A DNA stretch of 64,000 nt from Agapanthus africanus (taxonomy: Eukaryota; Streptophyta; Magnoliopsida; Asparagales; Amaryllidaceae): contig CM057344.1 in the NCBI GenBank assembly GCA_030015575.1, positions 598,060,410 through 598,124,409 of the forward strand, read 5' to 3'. The position numbers and the translations under genes are program-made. The notes under the pieces were generated by a model. That model saw only the letters and a list, made by a program, of their open reading frames with translations. It had not been told where the DNA came from and did no database searches. Of this stretch, positions 1 to 10,165 are shown one piece after another (position 1 is the first letter of the stretch; each line of letters begins with the position of its first letter).

Positions 1-433
1 TGGACTGTCGTTACTGGCTGTTTGTATATTATTCTTTTGGGGCGCGACCGGGCTGAGGTCGATGTACCCATTGTATATTTTACTTTCTGTACTAGGATTA
101 CCCCAAGGTGGGATGCACGGGTAGTGTAATGACCCCAAAATCTTTATACATTTGTATTATCCCTCTTCAATAATATACCGTATTTATTTGTACTTGGTAT
201 TTTCCTTTTTCTATTAAATTTATTATTATTTTATTCCTCAATCTATTATGTATTTTTTTCTAGGTACAATTTCTTTTTCTTATATTTAAGTTTTTAACTT
301 CTCATTCTTATTTTTCGTTTCATAAATATTTAACCCAAATCCATTATTCATATTCTCCACAGCCCATCTAAAAAGCCCATTTTCTTTTTAAGCAACATCA
401 TATATTTAATTCTAATTAAATATGTGCATGAAC

Positions 434-505
434 AACCTTATAGCTCATTGGATAAGTCCTTGCATTGTTATTCCATAAGTCACATGTTCAAATCCCCATT
501 CTTGC
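434..505 (+). other. tRNA-like sequence with A-box and B-box in the LTR
   Basis: Seen: TAGCTCATTGG (441) followed by GTTCAAATCC (486). These match the tRNA D-arm A-box and T-arm B-box, and the 45-base distance equals that between tRNA positions 8 and 53. The acceptor arms do not pair, so this is not a functional tRNA gene. It resembles the head of a tRNA-derived SINE or a captured RNA polymerase III promoter. The same pair occurs in the 3' LTR and in the LTR of chromovirus F. Confidence 0.6.
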
Positions 506-2355
506 AATTATTTTTCATCATTTTTTTATTCTTCTCATAACCTACAAATGAGACCTTTCATTTCCAAAATGAATGGTGACTTTTCATTTCTCTTTTAATT
601 CTCATGTTAAATGCATATATTATTATTCACCATTACACCATCTTAATTGTCCTCCTCCATCTTTTCCTTCCTCATATTTTTCTATCTCTCATTTCTCCCT
701 CTTCACCTAAAGTCCAAGAAGAAGAACATGAAGAAGTCTTCAAGAAGGTCTCGCTACTAACGCGAGGCTATCGACGGATAGACAAGTCCGGTGACAATAC
801 CGGCTTGTGCATGTAAGTCCCTTCTCTCTCCTTTCCCCCCACCTCTTTTTTCCTCTTGTCATGTATCGTGAACCCCCTATTCTTTTCATATCATAATCCA
901 TAAGAGAAGATACACATAAACATATACATATACATATACATAAGTTTAGATATATATGATTCTATATGGTTTAATAATATCTTATTATCTCTTGTTCAAA
1001 TTAAAGTATTTTAATTCTTTCTTCATGATTATGAATGTTTATTACAAGTTGTGAGAACATAGATTTCAATCCATAATATATCTACGATATCTCATGGAAT
1101 CGGTTTGGTTATTAAAAGAAAGGATAAAGCTTGCATAAAAATACTAGTTAATCTTTTTGCCGATTTTAGTATACACATCAATACCTTTAGGTTTAAAATA
1201 ATTTTTAGACATTGATTTTTACTTCTGAAAATTTCATGGAATTTACATATGATAGATTATATTATTTTATACATGTTGTAAAAATTTTAGATCGATCCGC
1301 ATAACGGTTTGTGAATTACATCGTATTTATTCACTGATCGTAAAACAGAAAACTGCAGTTATCGGTCAACTTCTAGGACATATAACTTGGTATACCGATA
1401 TCCAAATTGAGAAAACTCAGATGTTTTTGATATCTACATCGAATGATCTAGATTTTCTTAGTTTTATAGTTTTACCGAAAACCTATCTAAGATAAAGAAA
1501 ACTGCATTACAATATTAAGTGACGGATCTGGACAGAATCTGTTCCGATTCGCACACTGTTTTTAAATTGGACATAACTCGAGCACCCGATGTCCGTTTGT
1601 GACAAAATTTAGATGTGTAGATGCACCATTGATAGAACTATAATTTTCTATATATTATATTACTTAGGAATGCATGACACAACCTGATATAGGCTTTGCA
1701 ATAGAATATATAGTTGCTGTCCAGAAATCTGAATTTCTGTTTTAAATGCTGATATTAAAATGATCATAACTAGAGCTTCAGAAATCCAAATCATATGAAT
1801 CTTGGTGTTTTCGATAAGTACATCGAAATACCTACAATTTTATAATAAGCTTCGTAACCTGAAACCCGATAGAAGTTAACTCAAACTGCGTTTTAAAAAT
1901 ATGTGACGGTGCCGAATAGATTCTGATCCGTTTTGCGCGACGATACGAAAACATATATATCTCTCAAACCGGTAGTCGTATTTAGGTGAAACTGTAACTC
2001 ACGCATGCAAAACACTTAGAGCCATATTTTTGTTTATGTTCTCGTATTCTTTCAACTTGATTAATTAGTCGTACATAATATTTCTTTACAGCATTGTTTA
2101 TGGTAGTTACTCGAATAATATACTTGACTCATTTCATGCTATTCGAACATGTATACATATTTATCTTGATCATTAAATTGTTGTATGTACTTAAAGACGA
2201 TAATTAAATACTTGAGTTATATTTTGAAAACTATACAAAAATATTTTTACATAAAACCCCCTCAAGTTTATAAATTACCCTAAGGACCCTAACAATTATA
2301 AGACCACGATTCATAATTCTGATTGTCTGACTCGGGTTTGAGTCTGATTAACTTG

Positions 2356-3276
2356 ACTTGAATCTGATTCAAGTCAACCTATAATCTACAAGATTCCAAT
2401 TCAAAATGAACACATGAATCCATGAATACAATTATCAATTTATACAATTTGGCTGAACCGAACCATGGATATATTCCTTTTACATGATTCTCAGTATTCC
2501 ATTTACATGACTCTACGGTTACAACCGTTTCCTGATATCATGGTTTCGGTCAGTCAGTCAATCAATCTACAATTACTACAATTTACAAGATAACAATACA
2601 AATAAGACTTCGCGGGGTTTAAGGGGTAGATTGGTACGGAAGGTGTTAAAGGTGGCACGAGGTGGTCAGATTTAATACACCTAACATGAATCCAGTTGCT
2701 GTTGTACCGTGGCATAAACGGTTCCTTGTACTATACGTGCCCTTAGTCTCTGGCATATAGAGACTCCTCTCGTATACACTGGCATCCTTCTGTACCAAGC
2801 TACAAAACTTGAATATGTTTCAAGTCAATCTATATTCTTTTATATTCCAACTCAAGATGAATACATGAATTCCAGATTCCAGTTAACAATCTATATAACT
2901 TGACCGAACCGAACCATGGATATTCCTTTTACATGATTCCCAGTATTCCATTTACATGACTCTACGGTTATAACCGTTTCCTGATATCATGGTTTCGGTC
3001 AGTCAATCAGTCAATCAGTCAATCAAAGTCAATCAAGCAATCATTACAAGTTTACAAGATAACAATACAAATATGACATCACGGGGTTTAAAGGGGTAGA
3101 TTGGTACGGAAGATGTTAAAAGTGGAATGAGGTGGTCAGATTAAGACACCTAACCTATATTCAGTTGCTGTTGTACCGTGGCATAAACGGTTTCTTGTAC
3201 TATACGTGCCCTTAGTCTCTGGCATATAGAGACTCCCCTCGTATACACTGGCATCTTTCTGTACCAAGCTACAAAC
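2356..3276 (+). repeat. Tandem duplication inside the LTR of element A
   Basis: Two direct units (about 2356-2805 and 2806-3276) share the series ACTTGAAT, ACCGAACCATGGATAT, ATCATGGTTTCGGTCAGTCA, GGGGTAGATTGGTACGGAAG and CTGTACCAAGCTACAAA. The related LTRs of E and F carry a single unit, so the duplication arose on the lineage of element A. The second unit also carries a short TCAG/TCAA run near 2998-3045. Confidence 0.85.
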
Positions 3277-3762
3277 AACATCGTTAAACAATATTCCACA
3301 ATTTACTACAATACAATACTTTAGAAAATACTATACTCTGTCACTCTCATTCTTCATTATCCTTTGGGACTTACCGAGCGACCTGTTCGTTGACGACATT
3401 CTGTTTCTCTCTTCTTTGAATGTCGTCAGGTGATTTGGACCCGGCCGAGATTGAGCCATCGCAAGAAGACTTGGAGCAGTTTACTGAAGACCCTGCACTG
3501 TAGTTTCATTGTACACTTTTCCTTTCTGTACTTTTCATTTTCTGTTATGCCACTGTTTAGGCATCTTTTATTTCAGTTGTATTTCCTTTCAGGTATTGTA
3601 CAAAGAATGTTAATAAATAAAAGTTGCTGTTCTTTTTATACTCTTGTCTCTTGTGTAATATTTTATATTGCTTGGCTACGCTTAGCGTATGTACTTCTGA
3701 GTACATACGTAGCGGACCTCGTCGCGTCCACTTCGCCGTACACTGGGAAGCGGGGCGTGACA

Positions 3763-4128
3763 GGTAGCCGGGGTGGCCCATGCAGGTCAGAGCTGTATGA
3801 AACCCTATCATGCAGTTCTGTTCTGCGTGAACAACCTAAGCAGTATAAAACACAAGAAACAGCAACTGAAAACATTCTTTACATTACATATTCCTTGAAA
3901 CCATCTTGAACTCCACCTTCGGTTTCCTTGAAGTCCATCTCTCCACTTTTGAATCCTTAATTCTTATTCATCATTTCTATTTGTATCTTGTAGACTTATT
4001 AGCTCAATTGGTTAGAGTATTAATCGACAGAGCTCGAAGAAGACATCATCCTAATCCGTTTCCTTACTCTGTTACATCATCCTTCTTGAGTAATTTCGAG
4101 GACGAAATTACTTTTAAGGAGGGTAGAA
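3763..4128 (+). other. Minimal internal region of element A
   Basis: 366 bp between the LTRs. The first ~140 bp (GGTGGCCCATGCAGGTCAGAGCTG and onward) match the leader of chromoviruses E and F. The centre holds TTAGCTCAATTGGTTAGAG at about 3999, a tRNA A-box-like word with no B-box after it. The last ~40 bp hold TTTCGAGGACGAAAT and a purine run before the 3' LTR, as in F near 39096. No structural or enzymatic protein is encoded. The first ten bases, GGTAGCCGGG, equal the host sequence just outside the 3' LTR. Confidence 0.8.
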
Positions 4129-7100
4129 TGTAATGACCCCAAAATCTTTATACATTTGTATTATCCCTCTTCAATAATATACCGTATTTATTTGTACTTG
4201 GTATTTTCCTTTTTCTATTAAATTTATTATTATTTTATTCCTCAATCTATTATGTATTTTTTCTAGGTACAATTTCTTTTTCTTATATTTAAGTTTTTAA
4301 CTTCTCATTCTTATTTTTCGTTTCATAAATATTTAACCCAAATCCATTATTCATATTCTCCACAGCCCATCTAAAAAGCCCATTTTCTTTTTAAGCAACA
4401 TCATATATTTAATTCTAATTAAATATGTGCATGAACAACCTTATAGCTCATTGGATAAGTCCTTGCATTGTTATTCCATAAGTCACATGTTCAAATCCCC
4501 ATTCTTGCAATTATTTTTCATCATTTTTTTATTCTTCTCATAACCTACAAATGAGACCTTTCATTTCCAAAATGAATGGTGACTTTTCATTTCTCTTTTA
4601 ATTCTCATGTTAAATGCATATATTATTATTCACCATTACACCATCTTAATTGTCCTCCTCCATCTTTTCCTTCCTCATATTTTTCTATCTCTCATTTCTC
4701 CCTCTTCACCTAAAGTCCAAGAAGAAGAACATGAAGAAGTTTTCAAGAAGGTCTCGCTACTAACGCGAGGCTATCGGCGGATAGACAAGTCCGGTGACAA
4801 TACCGGCTTGTGCATGTAAGTCCCTTCTCTCTCCTTTCCCCCCATCTCTTTTTTCCTCTTGTCATGCATCGTGAACCCCCTATTCTTTTCATATCATAAT
4901 CCATAAGAGAAGATACACATAAACATATACATATACATATACATAAGTTTAGATATATATGATTCTATATGGTTTAATAATATCTTATTATCTCTTGTTC
5001 AAATTAAAGTATTTTAATTCTTTCTTCATGATTATGAATGTTTATTACAAGTTGTGAGAACATAGATTTCAATCCATAATATATCTACGATATCTCATGG
5101 AATCGGTTTGGTTATTAAAAGAAAGGATAAAGCTTGCATAAAAATACTAGTTAATCTTTTTGCCGATTTTAGTATACACATCAATACCTTTAGGTTTAAA
5201 ATAATTTTTAGACATTGATTTTTACTTCTGAAAATTTCATGGAATTTACATATGATAGATTATATTATTTTATACATGTTGTAAAAATTTTAGATCGATC
5301 CGCATAACGGTTTGTGAATTACATCGTATTTATTCACTGATCGTAAAACAGAAAACTGCAGTTATCGGTCAACTTCTAGGACATATAACTTGGTATACCG
5401 ATATCCAAATTGAGAAAACTCAGATGTTTTTGATATCTACATCGAATGATCTAGATTTTCTTAGTTTTATAGTTTTACCGAAAACCTATCTAAGATAAAG
5501 AAAACTGCATTACAATATTAAGTGACGGATCTGGACAGAATCTGTTCCGATTCGCACACTGTTTTTAAATTGGACATAACTCGAGCACCCGATGTCCGTT
5601 TGTGACAAAATTTAGATGTGTAGATGCACCATTGATAGAACTATAATTTTCTATATATTATATTACTTAGGAATGCATGACACAACCTGATATAGGCTTT
5701 GCAATAGAATATATAGTTGCTGTCCAGAAATCTGAATTTCTGTTTTAAATGCTGATATTAAAATGATCATAACTAGAGCTTCAGAAATCCAAATCATATG
5801 AATCTTGGTGTTTTCGATAAGTACATCGAAATACCTACAATTTTATAATAAGCTTCGTAACCTGAAACCCGATAGAAGTTAACTCAAACTGCGTTTTAAA
5901 AATATGTGACGGTGCCGAATAGATTCTGATCCGTTTTGCGCGACGATACGAAAACATATATATCTCTCAAACCGGTAGTCGTATTTAGGTGAAACTGTAA
6001 CTCACGCATGCAAAACACTTAGAGCCATATTTTTGTTTATGTTCTCGTATTCTTTCAACTTGATTAATTAGTCGTACATAATATTTCTTTACAGCATTGT
6101 TTATGGTAGTTACTCGAATAATATACTTGACTCATTTCATGCTATTCGAACATGTATACATATTTATCTTGATCATTAAATTGTTGTATGTACTTAAAGA
6201 CGATAATTAAATACTTGAGTTATATTTTGAAAACTATACAAAAATATTTTTACATAAAACCCCCTCAAGTTTATAAATTACCCTAAGGACCCTAACAATT
6301 ATAAGACCACGATTCATAATTCTGATTGTCTGACTCGGGTTTGAGTCTGATTAACTTGACTTGAATCTGATTCAAGTCAACCTATAATCTACAAGATTCC
6401 AATTCAAAATGAACACATGAATCCATGAATACAATTATCAATTTATACAATTTGGCTGAACCGAACCATGGATATATTCCTTTTACATGATTCTCAGTAT
6501 TCCATTTACATGACTCTACGGTTACAACCGTTTCCTGATATCATGGTTTCGGTCAGTCAGTCAATCAATCTACAATTACTACAATTTACAAGATAACAAT
6601 ACAAATAAGACTTCGCGGGGTTTAAGGGGTAGATTGGTACGGAAGGTGTTAAAGGTGGCACGAGGTGGTCAGATTTAATACACCTAACATGAATCCAGTT
6701 GCTGTTGTACCGTGGCATAAACGGTTCCTTGTACTATACGTGCCCTTAGTCTCTGGCATATAGAGACTCCTCTCGTATACACTGGCATCCTTCTGTACCA
6801 AGCTACAAAACTTGAATATGTTTCAAGTCAATCTATATTCTTTTATATTCCAACTCAAGATGAATACATGAATTCCAGATTCCAGTTAACAATCTATATA
6901 ACTTGACCGAACCGAACCATGGATATTCCTTTTACATGATTCCCAGTATTCCATTTACATGACTCTACGGTTATAACCGTTTCCTGATATCATGGTTTCG
7001 GTCAGTCAATCAGTCAATCAGTCAATCAAAGTCAATCAAGCAATCATTACAAGTTTACAAGATAACAATACAAATATGACATCACGGGGTTTAAAGGGGT

Positions 7101-7765
7101 AGATTGGTACGGAAGATGTTAAAAGTGGAATGAGGTGGTCAGATTAAGACACCTAACCTATATTCAGTTGCTGTTGTACCGTGGCATAAACGGTTTCTTG
7201 TACTATACGTGCCCTTAGTCTCTGGCATATAGAGACTCCCCTCGTATACACTGGCATCTTTCTGTACCAAGCAACAAACAACATCGTTAAACAATATTCC
7301 ATAATTTACTACAATACAATACTTTAGAAAATACTATACTCTGTCACTCTCATTCTTCATTATCCTTTGGGACTTACCGAGCGACCTGTTCGCTGACGAC
7401 ATTCTGTTTCTCTCTTCTTTGAATGTCGTCAGGTGATTTAGACCCGGCCGAGATTGAGCCATCGCAAGAAGACTTGGAGCAGTTTACTGAAGACCCTGCA
7501 CTGTAGTTTCATTGTACACTTTTCCTTTCTGTACTTTTCATTTTCTGTTATGCCACTGTTTAGGCATCTTTTATTTCAGTTGTATTTCCTTTCAGGTATT
7601 GTACAAAGAATGTTAATAAATAAAAGTTGCTGTTCTTTTTATACTCTTGTCTCTTGTGTAATATTTTATATTGCTTAGCTACGCTTAGCGTATGTACTTC
7701 TGAGTACATACGTAGCGGACCTCGTCGCGTCCACTTCGCCGTACACTGGGAAGCGGGGCGTGACA
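4129..7765 (+). repeat. 3' LTR of element A
   Basis: 3,637 bp, differing from the 5' LTR at only about ten positions by eye. It carries the same tRNA-like pair (4437-4508) and the same internal tandem duplication (6359-6808 and 6809-7279). It is followed by the GGTAG target duplication at 7766-7770. Confidence 0.9.
4437..4508 (+). other. tRNA-like sequence, second LTR copy
   Basis: Identical copy of the A-box/B-box pair at 434-505, with TAGCTC at 4444 and GTTCAAATC at 4489, again 45 bases apart. Confidence 0.6.
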
Positions 7766-8430
7766 GGTAGCCGGGTTCTAGAGGGCAACGGGCCCGCATC
7801 TCATGGCTTTGAGACGGAGGAGGCTTTACTCTAGAATTGGCGGGCTATTCGTCGCACTCGTAGGGGGTATAGGTTGACCCAAGGAGGGGTGCACAAGTTG
7901 CTGGATTCCGTGGAATGCTAGGTAGTCCATTCACATTGTTGAAGGGGGCTGCCTCGCTTCAGGTTTTGGCGGGTAACTTGCCGCGCCCGTAGGGGTCTAG
8001 GATTTCATTGCACAGGCTATCCACATGACCAGGGGAACGTCGGGTTTCAGTAGCGGCTCTATGAAACCCGGGGATCCCAGTTATCTGTATTGTTTTGTGA
8101 TGCTTATTACATTTCTGTGATGTTGCATTTTATCACGCCTTGAGCGATTATTGTATATTGATATATATACTAGTAGATGTTGTATATGTTTTGCATCCGC
8201 GCTAGTCCGGTCCCCGCTCTGTCGTTAGTTAAGTAACCTAGCGGGTAATGACGGGACCCAGAGGCGAATGCGGATGGCATATACGTACATCGTATTTTCA
8301 TTCTTTATTGGTGTGATCAATTGATGGGACTGCATTGATTCGGAACAATGCAAGCTAAACAAACCTGTTTGATGTTGTTGGAACATTTTTCAAAAAGCTG
8401 TTATTACAAGGACGTTCTCTTTTGTTTTGC

Positions 8431-8690
8431 ACAGTGGTATTCGGTTATGAATATCCAGCACCTCAGTCGACGAGGAAAGGGCCGAGATCCCTTCACCGGG
8501 AGTGACCCCTTGGACAGAAGTTTGCGTCAGGGTAATAACTTCACTATAGCCGATTGCCTTCTGCTTTGCATAGTGGTATTCAGTTGGAATATCCTGCACC
8601 TCATTCTACGGGGAAAGAGCCGAGATCCCTTCACCGAGAGTGACCTCTTTAGCAAAGGTTTTCGTCACTATATTTTTATAAGAAGCTATC
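8431..8690 (+). repeat. Two-unit repeat with hairpins in the copia leader
   Basis: Units at about 8431-8570 and 8571-8690 share GTGGTATTC, AATATCC, GCACCTCA and GCCGAGATCCCTTCACCG. Each starts with a hairpin in which GG-TATTC pairs with GAATA-T-CC around a 5-7 base loop (8436-8456 and 8575-8594). The same arrangement recurs in copia copy 2 near 30553-30770. Confidence 0.7.
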
Positions 8691-8790
8691 TGGTTCCTTC
8701 AACGATATCAAGTTCATTACGTTAAAGGTTTTTCGCCAAAAACCATTCGTAGCCCTCTGTCATTTCAGAAAGGTAGCACTTAGTATTCAT

Positions 8791-9001
8791 ACTATGTATG
8801 TTGGCCTACGTCAAGGCATAGTGTATGGTAGCTATTTGTTACTTTTCTGTTGCATAGATAGATGCGTTAGTTTGGGGCAGTCGTACTACTATTTTGGCCT
8901 ACGTCAAGGGTATGTACGGGTGGGTTCAAATTAACCTGGATAATGAAGGGTAGAACTTGACATGTGACTTATGATATGTTGGCCTACGTCAAGGTCATAA
9001 G
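8791..9001 (+). other. Three consecutive stem-loops in the copia leader
   Basis: Each stem-loop has the same inner part, TTGGC-CTAC-GTCAA (8801-8814, 8894-8907, 8979-8992), and its own outer stem. The outer stems are ACTATG with CATAGT (8791/8817), CGTAC with GTACG (8882/8914) and CTTATGA with TCATAAG (8968/8995). In copia copy 2 the same three positions carry TTGAC-TGT-GTCAA with different but still pairing outer stems. Pairing was worked out by eye. Confidence 0.65.
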
Positions 9002-9376
9002 AGCATGGGGTAAAAATCACATCGGGAGTTTCTAAAGAAACTGAAACTTGCCAGGCATGCGCATACCTTCTGGAGTGTGATAACGTGAGTGGATTCCATC
9101 ACGTTATCATGCGATGATAGTTGGATCCCGATTCCTACTGATGAGTTGGTTTACTCCTCGGGTGATCCCGACTAATTCTTCTTTCAAGTTTGGAGGAGAA
9201 TTTGAGGATACAGTGGGATGTTTCCTGATTAGATAAAGTGATAACCATTCTGATCTAGGTTAGAGTGCACGCAGAGTGTTTCTTTTCTCTCTCTCTTTGG
9301 CAGCGACCATGACCCGACCTTGACTATGACTAAGTGACCAAATTGACCGAACCTTTTTATAACACTGGCTTTTGGA

Positions 9377-10165
9377 TTGTCTGAGTTGCATACCTCATTG
9401 CCACTCCTACTTTTACCCTTTTCTCTTGGACACCTCGTATTACTACGAACGGCCACTTCCATTGGATAAAACCATCGTATGGTTGTCTACGAACTCGAAG
9501 GAACTTGTTCCAGATTCGAGGATGGTTTCCGGTTCTGGAGAAAACGAATAGGACTATTCAGTTGTCTTTTCCTTTTACCTTCTCTCAGGTTGCGAGTGCT
9601 CCTTGGACTAGGGGATAGTACACCCGTTACGCTTATTGGATAGTTTTCTTCCAAACCTTAGGCTGGTGCCGAACGGTAGGGAATAAAGAAAGCTAATTAG
9701 CCTAAGTGTGGTGTACAGAAGGTATTAAGTAAAGACAAATAAAGGGATTAGAAAGAGGGCAAACTAAATTGCGACTGCTATTCACGACCAAACCAAGTAC
9801 TTCATTACCACTCCTACTTCACCTTTGTATTTCTCCAGAACACTCCGTATCACTACGAAAATGCACAGTTTATTGGATACTCCATCGTATGGTTATATAC
9901 GAACTCGAAGGGACTTGTTCCAGTTCAGGGATGGATTCTGGTTCAGGAGAAATAGGAATAAGGTTTATTCAGTTGTCTTTTATCTTCAGCTTCTCTCGCG
10001 TTGCGAGTGCTCCTATGATTAGGACAGTACACCTATTATGCTTAATGGATAGTCTTCTTCCAAACCATAGGCTGGTGCCGAATGGTAGGGAAGGAAGAAA
10101 ACCATTTAGCCTAAAGGGGTGTACAGAAGATAATGACTAAAGACATATAAAGGGATTTGGAGAGA
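9377..10165 (+). repeat. ~390-bp tandem duplication in copia copy 1
   Basis: Units at about 9377-9765 and 9766-10165 share CCACTCCTACTT, CCATCGTATGGTT, TACGAACTCGAAGG, ATTCAGTTGTCTTTT, TTGCGAGTGCTCCT and GGCTGGTGCCGAA in the same order. Similarity looks like 80-85% by eye, so the duplication is old. Copia copy 2 stops inside its first unit (near 31686), so it cannot show whether both copies had it. Confidence 0.75.

Larger units (their letters stand above)
125..3762 (+). repeat. 5' LTR of element A
   Basis: A 3,638-bp LTR, unusually long. It carries a tRNA-like A/B-box pair near 434-505, a GTAAGT splice-donor-like word at about 815, and a tandem duplication of ~450 bp at 2356-2805 and 2806-3276. 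The last ~1.4 kb is clearly related to the LTRs of chromoviruses E and F, including the ending GGGGCGTGACA. Short open frames inside it (for example 604-816) look non-coding. Confidence 0.9.
125..7765 (+). mobile_element. Element A: LTR retrotransposon with giant LTRs and almost no internal region
   Basis: Seen: two direct LTRs of about 3.64 kb (125-3762 and 4129-7765), starting TGTAATG and ending GTGACA, flank only 366 bp. A 5-bp target duplication GGTAG is present at 120-124 and 7766-7770. The unoccupied site is visible in copia copy 2 near 29887. The interior has a leader like that of chromoviruses E and F and the chromovirus-type end GAGGACGAAAT plus purine tract, but no gag or pol. Inference: a non-autonomous derivative mobilised by a Tekay/Del-type chromovirus. 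By eye the LTRs differ at about ten positions, which suggests an insertion near 0.1 million years old at a commonly assumed plant LTR rate. Possible gene conversion (see findings) makes that age unsafe. Structurally it looks whole for a non-autonomous element. Confidence 0.9.
7771..9376 (+). other. Copia copy 1 leader, structured and non-coding
   Basis: Continues the sequence of 1-119 on the far side of element A and aligns by eye with 29887-31480 of copia copy 2 over its length. No protein frame is conserved. It contains a ~140-bp duplication (8431-8690) and a series of three stem-loops (8791-9001). Plant LTR elements often have long leaders; what this one does is unknown. Confidence 0.6.

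Noticed and set aside
434-505. Functional tRNA gene
   Set aside because: A- and B-boxes are well spaced, but the acceptor and anticodon arms do not pair, so only a tRNA-like promoter or relic is claimed.
604-816. 70-residue frame repeated at 4607-4819
   Set aside because: It lies in both LTRs of element A, is low-complexity in its first half, runs into a splice-donor-like word and is not seen in the related LTRs. It is repeated because the LTR is repeated.
8348-8725. 125-residue frame in the copia leader
   Set aside because: It spans the two-unit repeat, is not kept in length in copia copy 2 (30493-30801), and has no recognisable domain.
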